From positions 1,140,001 to 1,204,000 of the forward strand of contig OY282382.1 in assembly GCA_958295905.1 (NCBI GenBank): DNA of 64,000 nucleotides, in the 5' to 3' direction. Shown here in pieces: positions 19,953 to 29,356 of the stretch; positions within the stretch are counted from its first letter, which is position 1, and every line of letters begins with the position of its first letter. Below the pieces are notes generated by a model that was given only the letters and a program-made list of their open reading frames with translations, did not search any database and had not been told where the DNA came from. Source of the DNA: an uncultured Vicinamibacterales bacterium (lineage in GTDB: Bacteria; Acidobacteriota; Vicinamibacteria; Vicinamibacterales; UBA8438). A program made the translations under genes and the position numbers.

Positions 19953-20178
19953 GGCGGAGTCTGCGATGCGGCGATCCGATTCCGATGATACACCGCCGGA
20001 CTGCGATGCCGGTCCCGGGCCGAGTCATCGCCGCGCGACCGGCGCGGCGTCCGCGAACCGGTTCGGGTGCGGCCGTCCCGCCCCACCCGCGGCGGGTTTT
20101 CCCGCAGGATCGGCGGCGCCCGCGTCGTGATAGACTCTGCGGCACGGCCTCTATTTGTACCTTCACGGAGTCTCGCCG

Positions 20179-20928
20179 ATGTCCGGCCATTCCAAGTGGC
20201 ATTCGATCAAGCACAAGAAAGGTGCGGCCGACGCCAAGCGCGGCAAGCTGTTCACCCGCATCATCAAGGAACTGACCGTCGCGGCGCGTGACGGCGGCGG
20301 CGACCCCGACAGCAATCCGCGCCTGCGGACCGTCGTCGCCGACGCCAAGGCCGCGAACATGCCCGCCGACAACATCAAGCGGGCCATACGCCGCGGAACC
20401 GGCGAAGAGCCGGGGGTCCACTACGAGGAAGTGACCTACGAAGGCTATGGCCCGGGCGGCGTGGCCCTGATGGTCGAGGTGTTGACCGACAACAAGAACC
20501 GCGCCGTCGGCGAGGTCCGCCACCTGCTGACCAAGCACGGCGGCAATCTCGGATCCTCCAACAGCGTGGCTTGGCTCTTCGACAAGCGGGGGTACGTGCT
20601 GGTGGACCGGGAGGCGGTGGATGAAGAGACGCTGATGACCGCCGCCATCGACGCCGGCGCCGACGATCTTCGGGATGACGGCGGGCACTGGGAGATCATC
20701 AGCGCGCCGGAGTCGTTCGACGCCGTCGCCGAGGCGGTCCGGGCCCTCGGGGTCGAGCCGGCGTCGGCGCAGGTGGCGATGCTGCCGCAGAACTTCGTGG
20801 TCCTCGAGGGGAAGCCGGCCCAGCAGATGATGAAGCTGATGGGCGCGCTCGAAGACTTGGACGACACCCGGCACGTCTGGTCGAACTTCGACGTCAGCGA
20901 GAAGGAGATCGAGGCCTCATTGGCGTGA
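20179..20928 (+). CDS. yebC: YebC/PmpR-family protein (translation or transcription regulator)
   Basis: This 249-residue protein matches YebC/TACO1 throughout. The front MSGHSKWHSIKHKKGAADA is the family signature, followed by KLFTRIIKELTVAARDGGGDP and NKNRAVGEVRHLL. Members were described as transcription regulators and more recently shown to help ribosomes through proline-rich stretches. The start is the ATG of the signature, not the earlier in-frame ATG at 20155. It leads the ruv operon and its stop overlaps the GTG start of ruvC by 4 nt, which supports coupled translation; yebC-ruvCAB is a widespread order. Confidence 0.96.
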   Translation: MSGHSKWHSIKHKKGAADAKRGKLFTRIIKELTVAARDGGGDPDSNPRLRTVVADAKAANMPADNIKRAIRRGTGEEPGVHYEEVTYEGYGPGGVALMVEVLTDNKNRAVGEVRHLLTKHGGNLGSSNSVAWLFDKRGYVLVDREAVDEETLMTAAIDAGADDLRDDGGHWEIISAPESFDAVAEAVRALGVEPASAQVAMLPQNFVVLEGKPAQQMMKLMGALEDLDDTRHVWSNFDVSEKEIEASLA

Positions 20929-21470
20929 GGATCTTCGGGATAGACCCCGGCTCTGAGCGCACCGGATACGGATGCATCGATTCCGACGGCAGTCGGTGCG
21001 AGCTGGTTGCGTGCGGAGCCATCACGGTGCCCTCCGGTTGTCCGTTTCCGGACCGGCTCGTCCGGATCTTCGACGCGCTCGCTTCGCTGTTGGCGACGCA
21101 TCGGCCGGCTTCGGTGGCCGTCGAAGAAGTGTTCCATGGGCGCAACGCCCGCAGTGCGTTGAAGCTCGGTCAGGCCCGGGGGGTTGCCCTGCTCGCCGCC
21201 GCCCGGGCCGGGCTCCCGGTGGCGGAGTACGCGGCGGCGACGGTCAAGCAGGCGGTCGTGGGCTACGGCCGCGCGGACAAGCAGCAGGTGCAGCGGATGG
21301 TGGCGCTGCTGCTCGGTCTGGACGCGCCGCCCTCGCCGCACGACGTATCGGATGCGCTCGCCGTCGCCGTCTGCCACGCCTACGCCGGGCCGGCCGCGGC
21401 GCCGTCCGGTTCGGCGGAGGACGGCAACGCCGGGGTCAGGACCTGGCGCCGATTCCGGGTGCCGGGGTGA
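20925..21470 (+). CDS. ruvC: Holliday junction resolvase RuvC
   Basis: This 181-residue endonuclease cuts Holliday junctions as part of the RuvABC resolvasome. The RNase H-like active site is complete: Asp7 in [14 protein letters not shown], Glu67 or Glu68 in VAVEEVF, Asp140 and Asp143 in [14 protein letters not shown]. It starts with GTG inside the stop of yebC (GTGA overlap) and is followed 3 nt later by ruvA. The C-terminus has about 20 extra polar residues beyond the fold. Confidence 0.97.
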   Translation: MRIFGIDPGSERTGYGCIDSDGSRCELVACGAITVPSGCPFPDRLVRIFDALASLLATHRPASVAVEEVFHGRNARSALKLGQARGVALLAAARAGLPVAEYAAATVKQAVVGYGRADKQQVQRMVALLLGLDAPPSPHDVSDALAVAVCHAYAGPAAAPSGSAEDGNAGVRTWRRFRVPG

Positions 21471-21473
21471 CGG

Positions 21474-22067
21474 ATGATTGCGCGGCTGCACGGTCGTATC
21501 GCCGAGAAGCACCCCCATCGCGTGACCGTCGACGTCCACGGCGTCGGCTACGATCTGCACATCCCCCTGTCGACCTTCTACGGCCTTGGCGAGCCGGGGT
21601 CCGACGCGGCGTTCCGGGTGCATACGCACGTGCGCGAGGACACCTTGGCGTTGTTCGGCTTCGCGACCGCGCTGGAGCTGCAGGTCTTCGAGAAGTTGAT
21701 CGCCGTCTCCGGTATCGGCCCGCGGCTGGCCCTCGCGGTTCTCTCGGGCATCGAGCCGGTCGAGCTGGTGCGGGCGGTGGGCCGGGGCGACGTGCGGCGG
21801 TTGACCGGCATCCCCGGCATCGGCAAGAAGACCGCGGAGCGGATGGGGCTGGAACTGCGCGATCGGCTGCCGGCGGTCCTCGAAGCCGGGCCCGGGCCCG
21901 AGCCCGAGGCCGGGCCGGGCGTGGCCCGGAGCGATCTCGTGTCGGCGCTGGTGAACCTCGGCTACGGCCTGCCATCGGCGGAACGGGCGGTCGATGCCGC
22001 GCTCGGTGCGGGGGGCGATGGGTTCGAGCAGGTGCTCAAGCGGGCCCTGAAGGAGATCGCCCGATGA
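21474..22067 (+). CDS. ruvA: Holliday junction helicase subunit RuvA
   Basis: This 197-residue protein binds the Holliday junction as a tetramer and loads RuvB. Domain I (OB fold, residues 1-62) opens [12 protein letters not shown]. Domain II has two helix-hairpin-helix motifs, [14 protein letters not shown] near residue 78 and [11 protein letters not shown] near 113. A flexible Gly/Pro/Glu-rich linker (about residues 139-150) leads to the RuvB-contacting domain III with [20 protein letters not shown]. Its stop overlaps the start of ruvB (ATGA). Confidence 0.97.
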   Translation: MIARLHGRIAEKHPHRVTVDVHGVGYDLHIPLSTFYGLGEPGSDAAFRVHTHVREDTLALFGFATALELQVFEKLIAVSGIGPRLALAVLSGIEPVELVRAVGRGDVRRLTGIPGIGKKTAERMGLELRDRLPAVLEAGPGPEPEAGPGVARSDLVSALVNLGYGLPSAERAVDAALGAGGDGFEQVLKRALKEIAR

Positions 22068-23095
22068 CCGGGGACGAGACGCCGCCGCGCGTGGTCAGCT
22101 CGGTGCGGCTGGGCGACGACGAGCAGTTCGAGGCCGGACTGCGCCCGCGCAGCCTCGGTGCGTACATCGGACAGGAGCGGTTGCGCGAAAACCTCGAGAT
22201 CTCCATCGCCGCGACCCGGCAGCGCGGCGAGGCCCTCGATCATGTCCTGCTCTACGGCCCCCCCGGGCTCGGCAAGACGACCCTGGCCCATGTCGTCGGC
22301 CACGAGCTGGGGGCGCCGGTCCGGACCACGGCGGGGCCGGTGCTCGAGAAGCCGGGCGATCTGGCCGGCATTCTGACGAACCTCGCGCACCGCGAGGTGC
22401 TCTTCATCGACGAGATTCATCGGATGAGTCCGGTCGTCGAAGAGATCCTGTATCCGGCAATGGAGGACTACGAGCTCGATATCGTCATCGGGCAGGGTCC
22501 CGGGGCGCGGTCCGTGAAGGTGCCGCTGAAGCCCTTCACGCTGATCGGGGCGACGACCCGCGCCGGATTGTTGACCTCCCCGCTGCGGGCGCGGTTCGGC
22601 ATCGTGCACCGGCTCGACTTCTACCGCGACGTCGACCTGCAGGAGATCGTGCGCCGGTCGGCCGGCATCTTCGACGTGCCGATCGAGGCCGCGGCGACGG
22701 TCGAGATCGCCGGCCGCTCGCGCGGCACGCCGCGGGTCGCCAACCGGCTGCTGCGCCGCGTGCGGGACTTCGCCCAAGTGCGCGCGGACGGCCGGATCAC
22801 CCGCGGGGTGGCCCTCGGCGCGCTGAAGATGCTCGACGTCGACACCAACGGGTTCGACGAGGCCGATCGCCGGCTGCTGCACGCCATCATCGACAAGTTC
22901 GGCGGCGGTCCGGTGGGACTCAACAGCATCGCGGCCGCGATCAGCGAGGAGAAAGAGGCCATCGAAGACATTTACGAGCCCTTTCTGATTCAGATCGGAT
23001 TTCTCGACCGGACACCGCGCGGGCGCGTGGTGACCGCCCGCGCCTACGACTACTTCGGCGTGCCGGCGCCGAGCCGCGGGGGGCGGTTGTGGTAG
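22064..23095 (+). CDS. ruvB: Holliday junction branch migration helicase RuvB
   Basis: This 343-residue AAA+ motor drives branch migration with RuvA. The Walker A is G65-P-P-G-L-G-K71-T72, the Walker B is LFIDEIHRM, and sensor 1 is [18 protein letters not shown]. The C-terminal winged helix ends [13 protein letters not shown], as in all RuvB. Length is normal. The start is the ATG overlapping the ruvA stop; longer frames that run back into ruvA are not real. Confidence 0.97.
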   Translation: MTGDETPPRVVSSVRLGDDEQFEAGLRPRSLGAYIGQERLRENLEISIAATRQRGEALDHVLLYGPPGLGKTTLAHVVGHELGAPVRTTAGPVLEKPGDLAGILTNLAHREVLFIDEIHRMSPVVEEILYPAMEDYELDIVIGQGPGARSVKVPLKPFTLIGATTRAGLLTSPLRARFGIVHRLDFYRDVDLQEIVRRSAGIFDVPIEAAATVEIAGRSRGTPRVANRLLRRVRDFAQVRADGRITRGVALGALKMLDVDTNGFDEADRRLLHAIIDKFGGGPVGLNSIAAAISEEKEAIEDIYEPFLIQIGFLDRTPRGRVVTARAYDYFGVPAPSRGGRLW

Positions 23096-23172
23096 AGGAC
23101 ACGCCGGGGACCCTCCGGCGCGCGTATCACCGGAGCCGGTGGTGAGGCCCGCGTTGCGCGGGAACCGCCGGT

Positions 23173-23202
23173 CGAACGCAGCGGGGCTCTCGCCGCGGGC
23201 TC
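23173..23202 (-). repeat. RPT-A end fragment
   Basis: GAACGCAGCGGGGCTCTCGC followed by CGCGGGCT resembles the reversed left end of RPT-A (CAGCCCGTGGCGAAAGTCCCCGC region). Only about 30 bases remain, so this is a tentative relic. The rest of the gap between ruvB and fabH shows nothing else. Confidence 0.35.
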
Positions 23203-23218
23203 CTGGACGGGACACGAG

Positions 23219-24253
23219 ATGAGCAACCGCACCGCCGCCGCGCCGCCCGGGGGTCCTGCCGCCTGCCGGCCGGTCCGCATCGCCTCGCTCGGCACCTACG
23301 TGCCGCCCCGCGTCATGACGAACCAGGATCTGGAGAAGCTGGTCGACACGTCGGATGCGTGGATTCTGAAGCGGACCGGCATTCGCACCCGCCACATCGC
23401 CGACGCCGACGCCGCCACCTCCGATCTCGCGGTGGAGGCGGCCAGGCGGGCCATCGACGGAGCCGGGCTGACGCCGCAGGACATCGGGTTCCTGGTGGTC
23501 GGCACCACCACCCCGGACATGTTCTTTCCGAGCACCGCCTGTCTCGTCCAGGACAAGATCGGCGTCGCCGGGGCCTGGGGGTTCGACCTCGGCGCGGCCT
23601 GCTCCGGCTTCACGTATGCGGTCACCACCGCCATGCAGATGGTGGCGGGCGGGGCCCACGACCACGCGCTGGCCATCGGGGCCGACGTCATGTCCCGCAT
23701 CATCGACTACGAGGATCGCGCCACTTGCGTCCTCTTCGGCGACGGGGCGGGGGCGGTGGTGGTCTCGCCGGCGGTGGACCCGGAGCTTCGGATCATCGAC
23801 TTCGCCCACGAGGTGGACGGAAGCGGGGCGCCGGCGTTGCGCATGCCCGCAGGGGGCAGCCGGATGCCGGCGTCGCGGGAGACCGTCGACCGGCGGTTGC
23901 ACTACGTGCATCAGGACGGCGCCGCCGTCTACAAGTTCGCGGTCCGAAAGACCCGGGACATCAGCCGCCGCGTGCTCCGGCGCAACGGGTTCGAGCCGGG
24001 CGACGTCGACCTCTTCGTGTCCCACCAGGCCAACCGGCGCATCATCATGGCCGCGGCCGAACAGCTCGGTCTGCCGGACGAGAAGGTCATGGTCAACATC
24101 GAGCGGTACGGCAACACGACCGCCGCCACCATTCCCCTGGCCCTCGCGGACGGGCTCGCGCAACGGCGCATCAAGAAGGGCGACCTCGTGCTGCTCGCGT
24201 CGGTCGGCGCCGGGTTCACGGTTGGCGCCGTGCTGCTGCGGTGGGCCTGCTGA
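23219..24253 (+). CDS. fabH: beta-ketoacyl-ACP synthase III (FabH)
   Basis: This 344-residue thiolase-fold enzyme condenses acetyl-CoA with malonyl-ACP to start fatty-acid synthesis. The catalytic triad is visible: Cys128 in DLGAACSGFTYA, His269 in FVSHQANRRI and Asn299 in ERYGNTTAATIPL. The glycine loop VLFGDGAGAVVVS is also present. The chosen ATG gives about 18 residues more than E. coli FabH; a start nearer VRIASLGTYVPP is possible. It stands alone without other fab genes and is followed 20 nt later by queA, so a second FabH elsewhere in the genome cannot be excluded. Confidence 0.93.
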   Translation: MSNRTAAAPPGGPAACRPVRIASLGTYVPPRVMTNQDLEKLVDTSDAWILKRTGIRTRHIADADAATSDLAVEAARRAIDGAGLTPQDIGFLVVGTTTPDMFFPSTACLVQDKIGVAGAWGFDLGAACSGFTYAVTTAMQMVAGGAHDHALAIGADVMSRIIDYEDRATCVLFGDGAGAVVVSPAVDPELRIIDFAHEVDGSGAPALRMPAGGSRMPASRETVDRRLHYVHQDGAAVYKFAVRKTRDISRRVLRRNGFEPGDVDLFVSHQANRRIIMAAAEQLGLPDEKVMVNIERYGNTTAATIPLALADGLAQRRIKKGDLVLLASVGAGFTVGAVLLRWAC

Positions 24254-24273
24254 GCATCGACCGTCCCCGCGCC

Positions 24274-25320
24274 ATGCGCGTCTCCGACTTCGACTTCGAT
24301 CTTCCCGCCGACCGCATCGCCCAGACCCCGACCGCCGAACGGCAGGCGGCCCGCCTGCTCGTCCTCGATCGCGCCGCGGGCGGCCTGCAGCACCATACCG
24401 TCGGCGCCCTTCCGGCCCTGCTGACGCCGGGCGATCTGCTCGTCGTCAACGATACCCGGGTGTTTCCGGCCCGGCTGCGGGGACGGCGCGTGCCGAGCGG
24501 GGGGGCGGTCGAGTGCCTGCTGCTGTCCCGCCGCGGCGACGGCTGCTGGGAGGCCCTCATGCATCCGGGGCAGCGCCTCCGCGCCGGCGCCCGGGTCGTC
24601 TTCGAGCGCGATGGCCGGCGGCTGCGCGGGGAGGTGCTCGCCCGTCGGTTCCACGGCCGCCGCACCATCCGCCTGTGGACCGGGGACGGTTCCGCCGTCG
24701 ACGAGGCGATCGACCGCGTGGGGCACATCCCCCTGCCGCCGTACATCCGGCGCGGAGACACGCCGGTCGATGCCGAGCGGTACCAGACGGTCTACGCCGC
24801 GGTGCGGGGATCGGTGGCGGCGCCGACCGCCGGTCTGCATCTGACCACCGGCCTGCTGCAGGAGCTCCGTCAGCGGGGGGTCGGCGTCGCGCGGGTGACC
24901 CTGCACGTCGGCTACGGCACGTTCGCCCCGATCCGGGTGGAGCAGGTCGAGGCGCATCGGGTGGCGCCCGAGCCGTACCGCGTGCCCCCGGAGACCGCCG
25001 AGGCGGTCGGCCGCGCCCGCGCGGCCGGCCGGCGGGTGATCGCGGTGGGGACGACCACGACGCGAACCCTCGAGAGCGCGTACCGGGCCGGGGCCGGGGA
25101 GCTGCGCGCCGGCGAAGGCGTCAGCGACCTGTATCTGTATCCCGGGGTCGCGTTTCACGTCGTGGGCGGGCTGCTGACGAACTTCCATCTGCCCCGGTCG
25201 TCGCTCCTGATGCTGGTGAGCGCGTTCGCCGGGTGGGAGCGGATCCGCGGAGCCTATGCCGAGGCCCTGGGGGCGGGCTACCGGTTCTACAGCTACGGCG
25301 ACGCGATGCTCATCCTGTAA
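24274..25320 (+). CDS. queA: tRNA S-adenosylmethionine ribosyltransferase-isomerase QueA
   Basis: This 348-residue enzyme moves the ribosyl part of S-adenosylmethionine to preQ1 in tRNA to give epoxyqueuosine. Family blocks are FDLPADRIAQTP near residue 6, VVNDTRVFPARL near 60, HIPLPPYIRR near 152, SVAAPTAGLHLT near 178 and GVAFHVVGGLLTNFHLPRS near 290, in the right order. Start chosen at the ATG opening MRVSDFDFDLP; it lies 20 nt after fabH. The window also carries queE and queC at 38757-40148, so the queuosine pathway is represented at two places. Confidence 0.96.
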   Translation: MRVSDFDFDLPADRIAQTPTAERQAARLLVLDRAAGGLQHHTVGALPALLTPGDLLVVNDTRVFPARLRGRRVPSGGAVECLLLSRRGDGCWEALMHPGQRLRAGARVVFERDGRRLRGEVLARRFHGRRTIRLWTGDGSAVDEAIDRVGHIPLPPYIRRGDTPVDAERYQTVYAAVRGSVAAPTAGLHLTTGLLQELRQRGVGVARVTLHVGYGTFAPIRVEQVEAHRVAPEPYRVPPETAEAVGRARAAGRRVIAVGTTTTRTLESAYRAGAGELRAGEGVSDLYLYPGVAFHVVGGLLTNFHLPRSSLLMLVSAFAGWERIRGAYAEALGAGYRFYSYGDAMLIL

Positions 25321-25362
25321 GGAGGCGCGGATTCCCGGAGAGGGCTGATTGGGGCGGCCTAT

Positions 25363-25544
25363 CAGCCCGTGGCGAAGTCCCCGCCGCCTTCGAGCGGCGA
25401 TCATCCCGCCTGACGGTGTTGTTCGTCGGTTACCTGCGCCCGATAGGCGCCCTCCTCACGCCTTGTCAGGCCCGGGTGTTCCTTGCCCGCGGGCGCGCTG
25501 GCGCCCCGCCGCTCCCGGTGCGACGCGGGGGTTCACCACGGGCC
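25363..25544 (+). mobile_element. RPT-A copy 3 (182 bp, internally deleted)
   Basis: It begins CAGCCCGTGGCGAAGTCC and ends GTTCACCACGGGCCG. The left and right blocks match the full-length copies but about 70 internal bases (from the CGTCATGATCGG block onward) are missing. It starts 42 nt behind the queA stop codon. Confidence 0.75.
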
Positions 25545-25653
25545 GATATCGGCGCCGCCGGCGACGACTTCCGGGCCGGTCGCCGGCGGCGGAACACGCC
25601 GATATCGGCGCCGCCGGCGACGACTTCCGGGCCGGTCGCCGGCGGCGGAACAC
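25542..25653 (+). repeat. two tandem 56-bp hairpin units
   Basis: A 56-bp unit (25542-25597 and 25598-25653) is repeated exactly or nearly so, beginning GCCGATATCGGCGCC. Each unit holds a perfect 13-bp inverted repeat, CGCCGCCGGCGAC with GTCGCCGGCGGCG, and a 13-nt loop. The array lies between RPT-A copy 3 and the CAU tRNA. It could act as a terminator cluster for queA, but no U-run follows either hairpin. Confidence 0.75.
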
Positions 25654-25752
25654 GCCGTTGCGCGGTTCGAATACGGCGCGGCTTCCTGCCACGGCTTCCT
25701 GGAGTGGGCGCCCGTTCCGGAGGGGCGCTCGCCGGAGTTCCTCCGGTCTTGA

Positions 25753-25758
25753 TACAAT
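25753..25758 (+). promoter_or_regulatory. -10 box of the CAU tRNA gene
   Basis: TACAAT ends 16 nt before the mature tRNA, a good place for a tRNA promoter. The -35 region 17 bp upstream is weak by consensus. Confidence 0.45.
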
Positions 25759-25774
25759 AGGTGCCACCAGTTAC

Positions 25775-25851
25775 GCCGGTGTAGCTCAGTTGGTTAGAGC
25801 ACGCGGCTCATATCCGCGGCGTCCGGGGTTCAAGTCCCTGCACCGGCACCA
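25775..25851 (+). tRNA. tRNA with anticodon CAT (Met elongator or Ile2)
   Basis: This 77-nt cloverleaf has a perfect acceptor stem (GCCGGTG with CACCGGC), anticodon stem CGCGG/CCGCG around the loop CTCATAT, a GTTCAAGTC T arm and an encoded CCA. CAT can mean elongator tRNA-Met or the isoleucine tRNA whose C34 is turned into lysidine by TilS. Initiator tRNA is unlikely because position 1 pairs normally. I cannot separate Met from Ile2 by eye. The tilS gene begins 63 nt downstream on the same strand. Confidence 0.93.
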
Positions 25852-25914
25852 TCTCTCCCGGCTTTTGGGGAGCCCGAATCCGACCGTTCACGGGCCGGCC
25901 CCCGGGATCCGCCC

Positions 25915-27330
25915 GTGTCACTCGCCGACCGTGTAGCGGCGTCGCTCGAGCGGCAGGCGTTGATCCCACGCGGGGGGCGGGTCGTGGCCGCCGTGTCGGG
26001 CGGCGGCGACTCGGTGGCGTTGCTGCATGTCCTGGCGGAGCTGGCGGCGCGCGCGGTCGTGACGCTGGCCGGACTCGCGCATGTGAATCACCGGTTTCGC
26101 GGGCCGGAGTCCGACGGGGACGAGCGCTTCTGCCGGGACCTCGCGAGTCGGTTCGGCGTGCCCTGCCTGGTCGAATCGGTGGCCGTGGCCGATGTGGCGC
26201 GGTCGCGGCGGGTTTCCGTCGAGCAGGCGGGGCATCAGGTGCGTCACGCGTTCTTCGGCCGGGCGGCCGGGGAGCTGGGCGCCGATTGGGTGGCGCTGGG
26301 CCACACCATCGACGACCAGGCGGAAACGGTGCTGCTCCGGCTCATCCGCGGGGCGGGCGCGGCCGGGCTGTCCGGGATGCGGCCGCGGGCCGGTCTCCTG
26401 GTTCGGCCGCTGCTGGCGGTCAGCCGTGTCGAGCTGCGCCGCTATCTCGCCGACCGGGGGATCGCGTTCCGGGAGGATGCGTCGAACGACGATCGGCGCG
26501 TGCCCCGGAACCGGGTGCGGCACGAGCTGCTGCCGCATCTGCGGACGTACTCGCCGAAGATCGTCGATGCGCTGGCGCGTGCGGCCGACATCGCGCGGGA
26601 GGACGAGGCTTGGCTGAGCCGCCGGGCAAACGAAGCGGCCGCGGATCTCGTCTCAAGCGGCGGGGGCGCGATCGAGATCGACGCCGCCGGCCTGAGCGCG
26701 CTGCCGCCGGCCCTCGCCCGCCGTGTCGTGCGCGAGGCGCTGGCCCGGGTCGCCCCGGGGCGGGTCGCGGTGGGTTTCGGGCCGATCGAACGGGTGCGGC
26801 GGGCGGCCGCGGAGGGTCTCCCGCGTGCCGATCTGCCGGGGTGCCGGGTGGAGCGGGCGGGCGGCATCGTGCGTCTTGTGGCCCGTCGCGGGCGCGGTGC
26901 CCCCCAGCGGCGGCCCGGCTTCGCCTATCGCCTGGAGATTCCCGGCGAGGTCTCGGTGCCGGACGCGAACGTGACGATCCGGGCGGAGGTGGTCGAACCG
27001 GACGCCCTGGGCCTGTTCGGCCGGGGCGCGGTGGTCGATGCGACGGCGGCGGTCGTCGCCGTGCCCGCCGCGCCGCTCGTGGTGCGGAGCTGGCGGTTCG
27101 GGGACCGGTATCGGCCGTCGGGTCTCGGGGGGCGCAGCCGGAAGCTCCAGGACCTGTTCGTGGACCGCAAGGTGCCCCGGGCCGACCGTACCCGCGTTCC
27201 CATCGTGCTCGACGCCGCCGATCGCGTCATCTGGGTGGTGGGGTTCGGAACCAGCCACGATTTTCGTCTCTGCGAAGAAAGTGAAAGCGTGCTACTCTTG
27301 AAAGTCAGCCATTTGGGGGAGACTCTGTGA
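25915..27330 (+). CDS. tilS: tRNA(Ile)-lysidine synthase TilS
   Basis: This 471-residue N-type ATP pyrophosphatase converts C34 of tRNA-Ile2 (CAU) to lysidine so that it reads AUA. The PP-loop is S28-G-G-G-D32-S33. Further family blocks are HVNHRFRG near residue 58, [20 protein letters not shown] near 129 and [18 protein letters not shown] near 194. The C-terminal TilS domain ends in RVIWVVGFG and the DFRLCEES segment. Start is GTG. Its stop overlaps the GTG start of ftsH by 4 nt, a conserved tilS-ftsH pairing. Confidence 0.95.
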   Translation: MSLADRVAASLERQALIPRGGRVVAAVSGGGDSVALLHVLAELAARAVVTLAGLAHVNHRFRGPESDGDERFCRDLASRFGVPCLVESVAVADVARSRRVSVEQAGHQVRHAFFGRAAGELGADWVALGHTIDDQAETVLLRLIRGAGAAGLSGMRPRAGLLVRPLLAVSRVELRRYLADRGIAFREDASNDDRRVPRNRVRHELLPHLRTYSPKIVDALARAADIAREDEAWLSRRANEAAADLVSSGGGAIEIDAAGLSALPPALARRVVREALARVAPGRVAVGFGPIERVRRAAAEGLPRADLPGCRVERAGGIVRLVARRGRGAPQRRPGFAYRLEIPGEVSVPDANVTIRAEVVEPDALGLFGRGAVVDATAAVVAVPAAPLVVRSWRFGDRYRPSGLGGRSRKLQDLFVDRKVPRADRTRVPIVLDAADRVIWVVGFGTSHDFRLCEESESVLLLKVSHLGETL

Positions 27331-29228
27331 ACTCGACGACACGCAGCCTGCTGTTCTGGATGCTTCTCGTGGTCGTGGTGTTTGCGATCTGGAACCTGTC
27401 ATCCCAATTCCGGACCGGAGACCAGCCGGTCGCGTTCAGCGAGTTCATCCGTTGGGTGGAGACCGGTCAGGTCGAGCGGGTCGAGTTGTCGGGGAACGAG
27501 ATCACCGGAACCACCTCGACCGGCGATCAGTTCCGCACCTATGCGCCGCCGCAGTACGAGGGACTGGCCAACCGGCTCATCGAGCGTGACGTGGTCATCG
27601 AGGCGCGGGAGGCGGCCGGGAGCCCGTGGGCGACGCTGCTGTATTCCTGGGCGCCCTTCCTGCTCGTCATCGGCTTCTGGATCTTCTTCATGCGCCAGGT
27701 CCAGAGCGGCGGCAACAAGGCGCTGTCCTTCGGCAAGAGCCGGGCGAAGCTGTCCTCGAGCGCGCAGAAGAAGGTCACCTTCAAGGACGTCGCCGGCGTC
27801 GACGAGCCCAAGGAGGAGCTGCAGGAGATCATCGAGTTCCTGCGCGAGCCCCAGAAGTTCCAGAAGCTCGGCGGCCGCATTCCCAAGGGCGTCCTGCTGA
27901 TGGGGCCTCCGGGAACCGGGAAAACCCTGCTGGCGCGGGCGGTGGCCGGCGAGGCCAACGTGCCGTTCTTCTCCATCAGCGGGTCCGATTTCGTCGAGAT
28001 GTTCGTCGGCGTTGGGGCGTCGCGGGTCCGGGACCTCTTCGAGCAGGGGAAGAAGAACGCCCCGTGCATCGTGTTCATCGACGAGATCGACGCGGTGGGC
28101 CGGCACCGCGGCGCCGGCCTCGGCGGGGGGCACGACGAGCGCGAGCAGACGCTGAACCAGTTGCTCGTCGAGATGGACGGGTTCGAGTCGAACGAGGGGG
28201 TCATTCTCGTCTCGGCCACCAACCGTCCCGATGTGCTCGATCCGGCGCTGCTCCGGCCGGGCCGGTTCGACCGCCGCATCGTGGTGAACCGTCCGGACGT
28301 CAAGGGGCGCGAGGGCATTCTCGGGGTCCATACGCGCAAGATCCCGCTGGCCGACGACGTCGACGTGCACGTGCTCGCGCGGGGGACTTCCGGTTTCTGC
28401 GGGGCGGACATCGCCAACCTCGTCAACGAGGCCGCGCTGAACGCCGCCCGGTACAACCAGAAGACGGTCTCGATGCAGGACTTCGAGTTCGCCAAGGACA
28501 AGGTGATGATGGGGTCGGAGCGCCGCTCGCTCATCATCAGCGACGAAGAGAAGCAGGTAACGGCCATCCATGAAGCGGGCCACGCCCTGCTCGGGGTCGA
28601 ACTGGAGAACGCCGACCCCGTGCACAAGGTGACGATCATTCCCCGCGGCATGGCCCTGGGCGTCACCCAGCAGTTGCCCCTGGACGACAAGCACAACTAC
28701 TCGGCGGCGTACCTGCACGACCAGTTGGCGGTGTTGCTGGGGGGGCGGATCGCCGAGGAGATCACCAACACCACCGTGACCACCGGGGCCGGCAACGATC
28801 TGGATCGGGTGACGGATCTGGCGCGCCGGATGGTTTGCGAGTGGGGCATGAGCGAGACCGTCGGGCCGCTCACGTTCGGCCGCAAGGACGAGGAGATCTT
28901 CCTGGGGCGCGACTTCGCCCAGCACAAGGACTACAGCGAGGAAACCGCGATACGGATCGACCAGGAGATCAAGCGCATCGTCACCGACAACTACGACCGG
29001 GCGCGGTCGATTCTCGAAGGCAAGAAGAACGAGCTGCTGCGTATCGCCGAAGAGCTGTTGGTGCGCGAAGTGCTGTCCGGCGATCAGGTCGGGCGCATCA
29101 TCGCCGGCCAGGCGCTCGAAGAACCGGTGGCTCCCGCCGCCCCGTTCGTTTCGGACAAGCCCGCCAGCCCCGAAGCGGCGCGCCCCCCGGTGGTGCCGCC
29201 GCTCGGCAAGCCGCTGCCGCAGGAATAA
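27327..29228 (+). CDS. ftsH: membrane AAA+ zinc protease FtsH
   Basis: This 633-residue inner-membrane protease degrades misfolded membrane proteins and regulatory proteins. Two membrane spans (about residues 9-24 and 103-120) flank the periplasmic domain. The AAA domain has Walker A G193-P-P-G-T-G-K199-T200, Walker [12 protein letters not shown] and the SRH arginines in RPGRFDRR. The zinc site is H415-E-A-G-H419 with the third ligand in the downstream GNDLDR block. The tail is Pro/Ala-rich and variable as usual. The start is a GTG overlapping the tilS stop, so the two should be coupled. Confidence 0.97.
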   Translation: MNSTTRSLLFWMLLVVVVFAIWNLSSQFRTGDQPVAFSEFIRWVETGQVERVELSGNEITGTTSTGDQFRTYAPPQYEGLANRLIERDVVIEAREAAGSPWATLLYSWAPFLLVIGFWIFFMRQVQSGGNKALSFGKSRAKLSSSAQKKVTFKDVAGVDEPKEELQEIIEFLREPQKFQKLGGRIPKGVLLMGPPGTGKTLLARAVAGEANVPFFSISGSDFVEMFVGVGASRVRDLFEQGKKNAPCIVFIDEIDAVGRHRGAGLGGGHDEREQTLNQLLVEMDGFESNEGVILVSATNRPDVLDPALLRPGRFDRRIVVNRPDVKGREGILGVHTRKIPLADDVDVHVLARGTSGFCGADIANLVNEAALNAARYNQKTVSMQDFEFAKDKVMMGSERRSLIISDEEKQVTAIHEAGHALLGVELENADPVHKVTIIPRGMALGVTQQLPLDDKHNYSAAYLHDQLAVLLGGRIAEEITNTTVTTGAGNDLDRVTDLARRMVCEWGMSETVGPLTFGRKDEEIFLGRDFAQHKDYSEETAIRIDQEIKRIVTDNYDRARSILEGKKNELLRIAEELLVREVLSGDQVGRIIAGQALEEPVAPAAPFVSDKPASPEAARPPVVPPLGKPLPQE

Positions 29229-29233
29229 CGGGA

Positions 29234-29259
29234 CCCGGGGACCCGTCGCCATCCCCGGG
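29234..29259 (+). terminator. possible hairpin behind ftsH
   Basis: CCCGGGGA (29234-29241) pairs perfectly with TCCCCGGG (29252-29259) around a 10-nt loop, starting 5 nt after the ftsH stop. No U-run follows. It may lower read-through into folP or stabilise the ftsH transcript end. Confidence 0.35.
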
Positions 29260-29356
29260 CCGCCGCCACCCTGCCGCATCGGGCAGGGAAATCCGCCGCT
29301 CCGTCCATTGAGACAGGTTCCAACCCAACCCCGAGGGCCTGTCCGCGCCGCGAGAG

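Noticed and set aside
18490-20874. A 794-residue minus-strand frame
   Set aside because: It covers the cytochrome c, GNAT, DUF2231 and yebC genes, all with strong family motifs, so the frame is a shadow.
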